Origin: Congzhengia minquanensis
GTDB lineage: Bacteria > Bacillota > Clostridia > UBA1381 > UBA9506
Length of the DNA stretch: 64,000 bases
Assembly (NCBI RefSeq): GCF_014384785.1
Contig: NZ_JACRSU010000006.1
Location: 1 to 64,000 of the forward strand
Reading direction: 5' to 3'
The notes beneath the pieces were generated by a model. The model worked only from the letters and a program-made list of their open reading frames with translations, ran no database searches and had not been told where the DNA came from. The translations under genes and the position numbers were made by a program. The stretch's first letter is position 1. Every line of letters begins with the position of its first letter. Below, piece by piece: positions 32,651 through 40,755 of this stretch.

Positions 32651-32686
32651 AAAAAACCTTGAAACGATTTTGTTTCAAGGTTTTTT
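32651..32686. terminator. Bidirectional palindromic terminator
   Basis: A 15-bp perfect stem (AAAAAACCTTGAAAC and complement) with a GATTTT loop separates the plus-strand ImmA gene from the minus-strand tail region. Confidence 0.92.
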
Positions 32687-32700
32687 GTTTTAAATCACAC

Positions 32701-34617
32701 TTAAATCACAACATTTTCGCATAACGGATTCATATTTTCATCCCAGATAAAGGCCCTCACACTCTTTGCATGCCTGCCCGCCGGGATACTGACCGAGCAG
32801 CCAAATGACGAAGTTTTTCCTGTTTGAACCGCTCCCCACATATAGCTTAGGTTTAGCAAAATCCCGTTTTCATCATATACCGCAATGATGAAATATTCTT
32901 TATTCTTGCTGTCGTTTAACTTCTCCGCTTCCAGTTCCGCCAAAAACGTACCCGTTTCAGGCACAGAGGACAAAATTGCTCCTGTCTGGTCTTTCAACTT
33001 AAGCCCCAGAATGCGGTAAGGCGGATCAGAAACCCCGCCGCCCGGTGTTAGCTCCAGCGCGGCCTGGTTGGTGTCGTTATCCCAGAGAAAGGGCAATTCC
33101 GCAGAATAACGGTCGTGAACCACGGTGTAATTTGTTCCCTGGGGCAGATAGGCATATAGCATGCCGTCGCTGTCGGTATGCGCCCGGTAGTCCGGCATGT
33201 TATCGCCCTTAACCGAAACAAGCGCATTTGCCAGAGGCTCATGGTCAATAAACAGTGCCAGTTCGGTTTTAAACACCGGGTCGCCAGTTTCATTCACAGG
33301 GCGAGTTCCATAAAAATTTGCATTGACATAGCCTGCGCTCAGCACAGGAGGTTCCTCCAAACGGGTGGCTCTGCCGGAAACACCGTCGCTGTAATAATAG
33401 CTTGTTCCTCCTTCTCCTCCCGCGGCTGTAAAGTGTACAAGACTGTTTATAGCGCCGATTTTTCCCTCTAAGCCAATTCCGCCGTTTCCGGCAGAATAAC
33501 TTTGATAATTGTTATATTTAACATTAACAGATCCGCCTGTGCCGCCTGTAACAGACGCCTTTGCAAAATCATAGAGAAAAAGCTCGCCGCAAATGCCGGT
33601 GCCTCCGTCTCCCCCGTCGCCATAAAAAGTGCTATCTCCCATTGTTGCTCCGTTGCCGCCTCGGCATGTTATAACAGAATTTTCATGGCAATAAACGTTG
33701 CCAACAACTCCGGTTCCGCCTGTCCCAGCAGATCCCGTTCCTCCGGTAACAACAGCGCTGGAAGAATCATATAAAAATAGATTTCCAATTAATCCGTTTC
33801 CGGCGCCGTAGCCGCCGTGACCCAAATCCTCAAGACCGTCGCCACCAATCAGAGTTAATGCTGCGTCATTGTACAACACTACGTTGCCTTTTACTGCGCT
33901 TTCTCCGTCGGTATAATATTTGCCCTGTCCTCCTATAATGGTGGTGTTTCCTGCCTTACACACCACGTTTCCTCCCACTCCATAGCTCACGGTGTTTTCG
34001 TTGCTTCTCCCACCGCCAATTTTAACCGTGCCGGAATTCAGCACCGTAACATCTCCTGTAATTCTTACAGACTCGAATGAACCCGTGTGGTTGAAGGTAA
34101 CATTGCCCCAAATTCCGTCAAAATATCCATCCGTATAGCTTTGTTTAAAACTACCGTCTCCCAGCACTTCAAAGTTGCCGTAAATATTTCCGACAACATT
34201 ATTTTTTCCTTTTAACACCAGCTGATTTCCGGTTGGTGAAGAAAACGTAAATAAATCACTCACTCTGCCAGAAGTATTATCATGTTTATTAAAGTTATCT
34301 AATGTAATAGCAACATAAGAAGCTGCGGTAAATCCAATATATTCATATGTTACCTCCGGTAAACCGCGAATTGTAAGAGCATGAATTTCAGAAGGAATTT
34401 CAACCTTCACACTGTTCTCTTTTCTTGGCGGAAGTTTTTCAAGGCTTATGGTGTCGCCATTTTGAAAGTCTGCCCAAATCGGCGCGTCCGTTCCATTTAA
34501 ATCGTTCCATTCCTCAACAACATGAACCGTAGCTGCATGCACCGTCACGGCTTGCAAATTCATTATTGCAAACATGAATGCAAAAACAAACCCAAAAAAT
34601 GATTTTTTTCTCATCAT
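32701..34617 (-). CDS. Secreted Gly-rich repeat (beta-solenoid-like) protein
   Basis: A 638-residue exported protein with a signal peptide (1-~28, ending VHA). Residues ~130-420 hold repeats of about 45 residues with the pattern GNVxxxxxSxxxxxGGxGxxGxGG, suggestive of a right-handed beta-solenoid such as adhesins use. A carboxypeptidase-regulatory-like domain (~450-525) and a beta-sandwich typical of Clostridial surface proteins (~545-638, ending AFIWDENMNPLCENVVI) follow. Its own promoter and signal peptide suggest a cell-surface protein carried next to the tail genes, not a part of the particle. Ligand unknown. Confidence 0.78.
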   Translation of the reverse strand: MMRKKSFFGFVFAFMFAIMNLQAVTVHAATVHVVEEWNDLNGTDAPIWADFQNGDTISLEKLPPRKENSVKVEIPSEIHALTIRGLPEVTYEYIGFTAASYVAITLDNFNKHDNTSGRVSDLFTFSSPTGNQLVLKGKNNVVGNIYGNFEVLGDGSFKQSYTDGYFDGIWGNVTFNHTGSFESVRITGDVTVLNSGTVKIGGGRSNENTVSYGVGGNVVCKAGNTTIIGGQGKYYTDGESAVKGNVVLYNDAALTLIGGDGLEDLGHGGYGAGNGLIGNLFLYDSSSAVVTGGTGSAGTGGTGVVGNVYCHENSVITCRGGNGATMGDSTFYGDGGDGGTGICGELFLYDFAKASVTGGTGGSVNVKYNNYQSYSAGNGGIGLEGKIGAINSLVHFTAAGGEGGTSYYYSDGVSGRATRLEEPPVLSAGYVNANFYGTRPVNETGDPVFKTELALFIDHEPLANALVSVKGDNMPDYRAHTDSDGMLYAYLPQGTNYTVVHDRYSAELPFLWDNDTNQAALELTPGGGVSDPPYRILGLKLKDQTGAILSSVPETGTFLAELEAEKLNDSKNKEYFIIAVYDENGILLNLSYMWGAVQTGKTSSFGCSVSIPAGRHAKSVRAFIWDENMNPLCENVVI

Positions 34618-34653
34618 AAAGATTCCCCCTCTGATGTTTATATTTATAGTTTG

Positions 34654-34682
34654 AGTCTACCATAAATATGACGGTATGTCAA
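34654..34682 (-). promoter_or_regulatory. Sigma-A promoter of the Gly-rich protein gene
   Basis: Minus strand TTGACA, 17-bp spacer, TAGACT, in the 86-bp gap after the tail-fibre gene. Confidence 0.65.
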
Positions 34683-34703
34683 TCAGAAAGAGGGAATCTT
34701 TTT

Positions 34704-36158
34704 TTACATTTCAGTCCAGTCCGTAACCCAGACAACTTCGCCATAGCGTTGAATTTCAGCCGTCCGCTTATAAATTTTTTCTCCGTCAATTTTCGTTTGA
34801 TATTGATGATATCCGCTGTTCTTGTGAAAGAGAAGATAAGGTGTAAAGGAGTCTCCGCTTCCTGAAACCACATAATACAACCCCGTTGTTTTAAGCTGGT
34901 CTGACGCACTCTCCGTTAAAAAAGTCTCCAGCCGTCGGCACTGGTTCATTACCGGAACAGATTCATCAAGTGTTTTCCAAGCTGTTCCATCCCAGTAAGC
35001 GATGTCTTCTCTTGCATAGGAGTCTGTTAAGGATTCCGGAAAACTTCCATTTTGAAACTCGCCCAAATAAAACGACGCTTGAAGATCGGGATATTCCACG
35101 CCAAAACTTTCAACCTCATACCAGCCATAACCTGATATACCGCCTTCGTATGAGATGCTGCCAATTTTATTGCCTCGAATATCATATGCACATACATACC
35201 TATCTTCTGGTTCAATACATCCCTCAGGAGGAGTTATTTTAAGGCTGGTCACACGTGATGTGCCGTCTACTGACTCTAAATGCAAAAGTTCATCTTCCGG
35301 CCCTGTATAAAATACAGCGTTGCTCACAATAATATAGGCGTCGCCCGGCGCCGGGCCGGCAGGGAGCTCCTCTGAATTCGGCACAATCCCTTTTATCTCA
35401 ATTCCAACCATGCAGTCTGGAATTCTTGCAGCTGGTATTTTGCCGTCTGCGTTCATGAGCGTGTGGTTATAAACCTGCAGTGTCTGCTTATTGTTATTTG
35501 TTCCGCTTCCAAGTTGAATTGCGTCAATATATTTTTGTGAATAGCCCTCCATTAGCTTTACCTTTGCGTTATACCCTCCGGAAAAACCATAGCCTGCTAT
35601 CGCACCATTTCCAACTGCGCCGCCGTAATCATAAGCCATTGCACTTAATCCCACAGCGCCGCCAGCGTTTGTTTTTGCATTTGACCCTGCCGCTCCGCCG
35701 CCGTTTTTAGATTCTGCTTTGCTGCCTCCTGCAAATCCATCATCCGTTTTAGCACTGAACCCCACTGCCCCGCCATTTTTGGGAACTTCAACATTGTTTT
35801 CAAGCTTGGTTACTTTTGCAAGCTCGCCACCTGCAAAACCCGAACCAGAAAATGCTGCTGACCCAACCGCTCCGCCTGCTGTGGTATATGCGTTCTGGCC
35901 CACAGCGCCGCCGCTTTCCGCAGACGCCTCATCTCCGCCGATAAAACCGCCGGAAAAATTATATTTTTCCGCTTTATTGTTATCCACGCTTGTTAACTTC
36001 GTTTGCAACTCCGTTACCGCTTTCATCACTTTGCTCCAAAACCAGTTAAAAACAGAGGCAGCGGGCTTTTGCCCTCCCTTAAAGCCAGACAGCTGCAGTT
36101 CCTCTGAAGGTTCTTTGCCGTCATTGCCCCAGGCGGAAAAAATATTTTTAAAATCCAT
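34704..36158 (-). CDS. Tail fibre protein with Gly-Ala repeats
   Basis: A 484-residue protein at the distal end of the tail operon, the usual place for the receptor-binding fibre. Residues ~65-205 contain at least eight short repeats of the form GGAVGxxA or GFAGGxxA, resembling the trimeric YadA-type head lattice. The C-terminal half (~240-484) is beta-rich with AYWDGTAWKTL, as in many fibre tips. It probably decides which cells are bound. The C-terminal tip shows no relation I recognise. Confidence 0.78.
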   Translation of the reverse strand: MDFKNIFSAWGNDGKEPSEELQLSGFKGGQKPAASVFNWFWSKVMKAVTELQTKLTSVDNNKAEKYNFSGGFIGGDEASAESGGAVGQNAYTTAGGAVGSAAFSGSGFAGGELAKVTKLENNVEVPKNGGAVGFSAKTDDGFAGGSKAESKNGGGAAGSNAKTNAGGAVGLSAMAYDYGGAVGNGAIAGYGFSGGYNAKVKLMEGYSQKYIDAIQLGSGTNNNKQTLQVYNHTLMNADGKIPAARIPDCMVGIEIKGIVPNSEELPAGPAPGDAYIIVSNAVFYTGPEDELLHLESVDGTSRVTSLKITPPEGCIEPEDRYVCAYDIRGNKIGSISYEGGISGYGWYEVESFGVEYPDLQASFYLGEFQNGSFPESLTDSYAREDIAYWDGTAWKTLDESVPVMNQCRRLETFLTESASDQLKTTGLYYVVSGSGDSFTPYLLFHKNSGYHQYQTKIDGEKIYKRTAEIQRYGEVVWVTDWTEM

Positions 36159-36173
36159 AATGAAACCTCCTTG

Positions 36174-36809
36174 TTAAATAGGTAAAATAATTTCGTTTTC
36201 TTCGCTGAAAAAATCACCGAAATAGCCGCCAATATCCTTGTTATCACTGTCGCCGAAACCGGATGATAAGTCTATTTCGCCTTCATTGTCTGAAAACATG
36301 AGGGTGCCGTCGAAATACACCGTTTTAATCGTAACGCAAACCGGAAACAGATGCTTAATCAATTCCACTGTTTGTTTGTTGGAAAGAATGACAGAATTCA
36401 AAACATCAAGCGGCAGCGATACAATTTCAACTGTTAGGGGCGCGGCTGTCTCTTGAATGAAAATATCCGATTCCTTACAACCAAATGTGGCGGAAATCGC
36501 TCTTAAAATACTGTTATAATCGCCGCCTGAAATGTTTCGCATAATTTTGGAACGAATCATAATTAAAAACTGTTTTTCTGTAGCAAGCCCCCTCGCCTGC
36601 CCCACCATATCGCCGTAAAGGCTTAAGGTTTTGCCGGTTGCTTTATCAATGTCTAAAATTTCTTCCGTGTCGGCAATGTCCCTGCGCAGGGACATTGCCG
36701 CCTCCTGCTCCACTGCTAAAATTTTAAAGTTGTTGCTTTCCGGTTGTTTGTTATAGCAGTCCGGCAGATTCGCTGCAAAATTGTTAAAGCTGAACTGTTT
36801 CATTTTCAA
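36174..36809 (-). CDS. Baseplate-associated tail protein, YmfQ/XkdU-like (DUF2313)
   Basis: A 211-residue protein. NLPDCYNKQPESNNFKILAV at the N-terminus, DIDKATGKTLSLYGDMVGQA and RSKIMRNISGGDYNSILRAI are the recurrent parts of the YmfQ/XkdU family, which follows baseplate protein J in contractile phages and connects the baseplate to the fibre. It overlaps the J gene by 26 bp. The Gly/Asp-rich tail (SSGFGDSDNKDIGGYFGD) is specific to this protein. Confidence 0.82.
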   Translation of the reverse strand: MKMKQFSFNNFAANLPDCYNKQPESNNFKILAVEQEAAMSLRRDIADTEEILDIDKATGKTLSLYGDMVGQARGLATEKQFLIMIRSKIMRNISGGDYNSILRAISATFGCKESDIFIQETAAPLTVEIVSLPLDVLNSVILSNKQTVELIKHLFPVCVTIKTVYFDGTLMFSDNEGEIDLSSGFGDSDNKDIGGYFGDFFSEENEIILPI

Positions 36810-38031
36810 TTGTCACCTCAATTTCATTCGCAGTCGTAACCGCTATCGCAACCTCGCCGATTGTAATACTTTCGGCTTTATACTCAGAATCCCCCTCAGT
36901 TTTCAGCTTTAACCCAGTTACCTCCACAACGCCGTTAATAGAATGGATGTGGCCATACAGGGCAGATAACACTACGTCGTTTCCCACGCCCAGGCCGTTG
37001 ATATACGTCATAATGGCGCTTTTAATTTGATCGGGTCCCTTTTCTTCAAATCTGGCGTCCGCCGCAACAGCTATTTGAACAAAAACTTTAACCTCTTCCG
37101 TTTTTGAATATTGAATGATGTGAGGGTGCCCTCCCTGGTCATAAACCGTTTTTTCTACGCCTGACGCTCCTGTTTTGCATGTTTTAATACCGACGGGAGC
37201 CTTTTCAAAAATTGTTTCGGCAATTTCCTGTTCTAATATGCTCTTTTCAACACTTGGAATTTTTTCCCACCCCGGAACATGCACATAACATTCAAAGGTT
37301 CTTGGCGGTCTTCCATCCACAGTTTCGTCCGTTGCGTTTACAACAATTCCGGCGCTTTGCACCTTCGGCACACGCATTAAAGCAGCCCGAATGGCGTTTT
37401 CATTAGAGCTTCCCGCCCCCTCAATAGCGGCAGCAAACCGTTTTCTAAGCGCTAAGTCTGTTTCTGCATTTTCTCCATTTTTTGTAAGGCTTTTCACACC
37501 GCTTTTCACGTCTTTAACTCCCTCAATGGTGTTAACCAACTCGCTAATTTTTTCAATATTGCCAACCTCTCCCGGTTCGCTGCACTCTAACGTCACTTCG
37601 ACACAAGGATCTGCTGTTTCGCCGTTTTTCGTTGTTGCTGGCGCCTTAATTTCAAATTCCTTAATGTTATAGAACGTAACGTCGCCGGAACGAAGAACCA
37701 GTTTTCCCATTTCCACTTTAGTTCCCGCCGTGCCGTAAACCGTTACAGTATGCTGTGCATAGGTCGCAGGGTTTCGGGTAATTCCTGCAAACACACACAG
37801 CCGGTCTAAGCTGTCGCCTGTGGCCGTGTTGGGAAACCGCGCATAATACACGTTTTCAATGTCTTCATAGGCCTTTGCAAGGTCATATGCGCCAATTCGA
37901 ATAAATTTTCCAAACGCCGTCTTTTCATCAGTATCAATATCTGCACCAAAAAGCTCCTGCGCCTTTAAAATTTTTGCTTTCACAATATCGTCATAGGTTG
38001 GTCTTTGATATCCATTGTTGTCTAAGCCCAT
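36784..38031 (-). CDS. Baseplate protein J (XkdT-like)
   Basis: A 415-residue baseplate wedge protein. The N-terminal part has GDSLDRLCVFAGITRNPATY, the central part GEVGNIEKIS and GGAE-type segments (here GENAETDLALRKRFAAAIEG with GSSNENAIRAALMRVPKV), the standard order for gpJ. J proteins build the ring that holds the tail tube and triggers sheath contraction. It overlaps both neighbours. Confidence 0.92.
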   Translation of the reverse strand: MGLDNNGYQRPTYDDIVKAKILKAQELFGADIDTDEKTAFGKFIRIGAYDLAKAYEDIENVYYARFPNTATGDSLDRLCVFAGITRNPATYAQHTVTVYGTAGTKVEMGKLVLRSGDVTFYNIKEFEIKAPATTKNGETADPCVEVTLECSEPGEVGNIEKISELVNTIEGVKDVKSGVKSLTKNGENAETDLALRKRFAAAIEGAGSSNENAIRAALMRVPKVQSAGIVVNATDETVDGRPPRTFECYVHVPGWEKIPSVEKSILEQEIAETIFEKAPVGIKTCKTGASGVEKTVYDQGGHPHIIQYSKTEEVKVFVQIAVAADARFEEKGPDQIKSAIMTYINGLGVGNDVVLSALYGHIHSINGVVEVTGLKLKTEGDSEYKAESITIGEVAIAVTTANEIEVTIENETVQL

Positions 38032-38414
38032 GTGCTCACCCCTTCCACTTCTTTACCGCCGCCGTTTACGGCGGTAAAATGAATTACAACTTTTCTGGTT
38101 TCCTTGTCCAGCTCTGTAGAAAACTTTGTCAGCGCAAAGGAATTGTCAACCTGCAGCAGTCCCTGAAACACTTCGTTTTTCATCATTTCCTCATCCACAT
38201 TTTTGCCCAGCAGATTTTTAAAGCTGATTCCTTCGTTCTTTTGAAAGGCCCATTCACCCTTGTTGGTTGCGATTACCGTCTGAACGGTTTGTGTCAGCAG
38301 GGCGTTACCGTCAATCATCCGAATTCTGCACCCCGCCGAATTATGGGCAATGCCTTCATTGTCCAGCGCGCCCATTGCAACATCGCCGTTTTTATCCAGC
38401 TGAAACCCTTTCAT
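38022..38414 (-). CDS. gpW/gp25-like baseplate protein (XkdS-like, DUF2634)
   Basis: A 130-residue protein. ALLTQTVQTVIATNKGEWAF followed by GISFKNLLGKNV is the gp25/W-like baseplate signature, which caps the sheath initiation site with J. It overlaps J by 10 bp. The position between spike and J is the same as xkdS in PBSX. Confidence 0.85.
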   Translation of the reverse strand: MKGFQLDKNGDVAMGALDNEGIAHNSAGCRIRMIDGNALLTQTVQTVIATNKGEWAFQKNEGISFKNLLGKNVDEEMMKNEVFQGLLQVDNSFALTKFSTELDKETRKVVIHFTAVNGGGKEVEGVSTWA

Positions 38415-38432
38415 TGCAACATCTCCTAATCT

Positions 38433-38840
38433 TTATAAAATTCCTACCACAACGCTGTCTGAAATGCTGTGGTGCCCCGCTGGCGGCGTTTTTAGGCGGC
38501 CGCGCCGCGCTTCGGTAATGTCGCGGTCCGCACAGACGCAAAACACCAAATCTCCCACATCAAGCGGCGTTAATACCACATGCGTCCTCTTTTCCGACTC
38601 CAGGTCGCCAACCCTGCACGTGCGCTCTTCCGTACTGATTTTATACCTTGCGCTTGCCACCACCGGAACATCACTGACAATTGCCTGCTTTACGGCCGGC
38701 TTTCCATACTGCTTCACTACACCCAGAGGCTGAACGGCGGCGCAGGTGCCGTCAAAAGACAACACCTTTCCGATATAGGCCGTTCTTAAATTTAAAAGCT
38801 TCTCTTCAATCATTCCATTAAAAATGTTGACGCTTCCCAT
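38433..38840 (-). CDS. Baseplate spike / Gp138-like protein
   Basis: A 135-residue beta-rich protein with a short helical start, then AYIGKVLSFDGTCAAVQPLG and VLTPLDVGDLVFCVCADRDI, an OB-fold-like pattern of membrane-puncturing spikes (Gp138 N-terminal type; XkdR position). There is no long beta-helix, so the spike would be short, as in several Gram-positive tail systems. The hub gene stop touches its ATG. Confidence 0.75.
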   Translation of the reverse strand: MGSVNIFNGMIEEKLLNLRTAYIGKVLSFDGTCAAVQPLGVVKQYGKPAVKQAIVSDVPVVASARYKISTEERTCRVGDLESEKRTHVVLTPLDVGDLVFCVCADRDITEARRGRLKTPPAGHHSISDSVVVGIL

Positions 38841-39796
38841 TAAATAACCTCCATTTCCGTAATGCTCTCACTTTCGTTAAAGATGTGCTTTCCGCTGCGC
38901 ACTCTGAACTTCCCCGACACGTTTGCGCTTCTAACAGTAACAACGGCTCCGGTGGTTATTCTGTGCTGCAGAATTGACTTCATTTTAAATCCCGTTACAA
39001 CGTCGTGATAGTCCTCTGCCGTAATCTCCTCTTGAAATTCCTCAGGACTGTTTAACAGTCCCGTTGAAGCCTGCACCGTGAACTGAATGTCGTCCCCCTC
39101 GGAAATATGCCGGGCGTAAATCTTTCCTTTGTTAATATACACAGATATGCCGCATACCTCCGCATATTTGCGAATATTGTCCATCAGCCCGCCGCTTACA
39201 TTCACCTTGTCCTCATACGTCCAGTCCCGCCGGATTTGAAACACGGCAACCGGCAGCTTTAACATGCTTAAAAGCTCATTTAAAATAAAGCTGGCCTTCG
39301 TATCTTCGGCATATTCCAGTTCTTTCGGAAGGTCGCGCTCCTTTAAATCCTCATCGTCAATGGCGTAAACGGTGGTTATCCTGTCAACACCTTCTACTTT
39401 TGTCACAACCTTGCTGACAAACCCGGTAAAAATTACCCCCGTGTCGTTTTGATAGCCTGCTGTAATGGTTACAGGCTTGTTGTAAACAATTTCACCCCGG
39501 GTTTTTTTTGACAGGTTATAAAGGGTAATCTCTGCCTCATTTGCCTCGGTGTCGTCGTCAAAGGGCACTTCAAACTCAATATCTAACGCTTCAGAGTTCA
39601 GCTTCACCTCACCGATTTGCACAATGGCAACCCTGCCGAACATACCCTCCGGCTGACCTTCGGTATATTCAATCTGATCCATAAGGCTTTTCACCGATTT
39701 TGCAAGGCGGGACCGTCTGCTGTCCTTCACATACTGCGGCGGTATCAGCATTTTTGATTTTCTGTTATCCAATGCGCTCACCGCCTGCATTATCAA
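38840..39796 (-). CDS. Tail hub protein (XkdQ/gpD-like)
   Basis: A 318-residue protein of the phage late-control D / XkdQ type. GEVKLNSEALDIEFEVPFDD is followed by EITLYNLSKKTRGEIVYNK, VTITAGYQNDTGVIFTGFV, then VNVSGGLMDNIRKYAEVCGI and a C-terminal domain. Hub trimers join the tube to the spike. It overlaps the plug gene by 32 bp. No lysozyme domain is present. Confidence 0.88.
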   Translation of the reverse strand: MIMQAVSALDNRKSKMLIPPQYVKDSRRSRLAKSVKSLMDQIEYTEGQPEGMFGRVAIVQIGEVKLNSEALDIEFEVPFDDDTEANEAEITLYNLSKKTRGEIVYNKPVTITAGYQNDTGVIFTGFVSKVVTKVEGVDRITTVYAIDDEDLKERDLPKELEYAEDTKASFILNELLSMLKLPVAVFQIRRDWTYEDKVNVSGGLMDNIRKYAEVCGISVYINKGKIYARHISEGDDIQFTVQASTGLLNSPEEFQEEITAEDYHDVVTGFKMKSILQHRITTGAVVTVRSANVSGKFRVRSGKHIFNESESITEMEVI

Positions 39797-40100
39797 CTGT
39801 TAAAAAGACTGTTTCCCCCAGCGCCTCAAACGTTACCCGGTCGCTGTTCCCGCTCTCGTCAAAAGGGACGATGGTTACAGCAGGGTGTTTCCCTGCTGTA
39901 TAAACATCGCCGAACAGCGGCATGCCATAAATAAGCGGTTCCCCCGCACATATGGTTTCGCCGCTTTTTTTCACTGCCAGCGTAAAAAAATTGTGGGTTT
40001 CGTTATAGCTCACTGCAAGGTCAAACAGTTCGCCGCCAAGCAATATGTGAAAATAATAAGGCACAAGCTCCTTTTTGATTAAAATTCTGTCTCGTTTCAT
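39765..40100 (-). CDS. Baseplate plug protein
   Basis: A 111-residue beta-rich protein. YFHILLGGELFDLAVSYNET and PLIYGMPLF are characteristic of the small baseplate plug proteins found next to the hub in Pam3/XM1-like contractile tails. PBSX does not have an obvious one here, so this baseplate is closer to the former group. The assignment is from family memory and position. Confidence 0.7.
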   Translation of the reverse strand: MKRDRILIKKELVPYYFHILLGGELFDLAVSYNETHNFFTLAVKKSGETICAGEPLIYGMPLFGDVYTAGKHPAVTIVPFDESGNSDRVTFEALGETVFLTVDNAGGERIG

Positions 40101-40104
40101 TTTC

Positions 40105-40752
40105 TCACCTCAACCCCATTAAAATCTTTTCCCCGGCCATCAGAGAGTCGATATCACCTAGTACACTGAACGCATGGGGATTTTGCTCCATCACCCAGGC
40201 GCATTTTTCCGAAACTGAAGAAAAAAACGGCTTTAAAATTTTATAGTTTTCCGAAACTAAATTCCAAAGCTTATCGCCAAGCTTCACAATGTGATATATT
40301 TCGCCGTTTTCCCCTTGTTCCACCTGCTGTGTCCCGGCACAGCCAGCGGAATAATCCTCTGTATACGCCGGCTGTGCCACTCTCAGCTCCTTTAAGGTCA
40401 TGTCGAACTCGCACCCACCCCAAACCGTGTTCGGGTGGGTGGTGGAGAAGGATTGAATTTGCAGGTTCGACTGCGCATTGCGTCCGACATATGTGATCAG
40501 CGACCCGCTCTTTTGCAGCTGCTTTAGTTTATCCAGCGCCGTGGTTGCATTTACGCGGACAATGGTGCTGTCTTCCCAGGAAACTGTATCGTCGTAGTCA
40601 ACAATTTTCCCTTTCAGCGTTATTTCCACCGATTTTCTCTGTATGTGGTCTGTTATCTCGGTGCCCTCCTCTACCGGATGCTCCGTACATTCTAAGTTCA
40701 TGTCAAGGCTCTCATCCTCAACAAATACATAAATACCGTTAATCAGCGCCAT
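40105..40752 (-). CDS. LysM-containing tail protein (XkdP-like)
   Basis: A 215-residue protein. The N-terminal ~130 residues are a beta domain (SVEITLKGKIVDYDDTVSWE). The C-terminal ~60 residues are a LysM-like module (YHIVKLGDKLWNLVSENYKI). XkdP-like proteins of contractile tails place LysM between the tape measure and the hub, probably as a connector. It lies 3 bp after the tape measure. Confidence 0.82.
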   Translation of the reverse strand: MALINGIYVFVEDESLDMNLECTEHPVEEGTEITDHIQRKSVEITLKGKIVDYDDTVSWEDSTIVRVNATTALDKLKQLQKSGSLITYVGRNAQSNLQIQSFSTTHPNTVWGGCEFDMTLKELRVAQPAYTEDYSAGCAGTQQVEQGENGEIYHIVKLGDKLWNLVSENYKILKPFFSSVSEKCAWVMEQNPHAFSVLGDIDSLMAGEKILMGLR

Positions 40753-40755
40753 TGG

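Noticed and set aside
33502..33774. A plus-strand frame rich in Ala/Ser opposite the Gly-rich protein
   Set aside because: A composition shadow of the Gly-rich repeats on the other strand.
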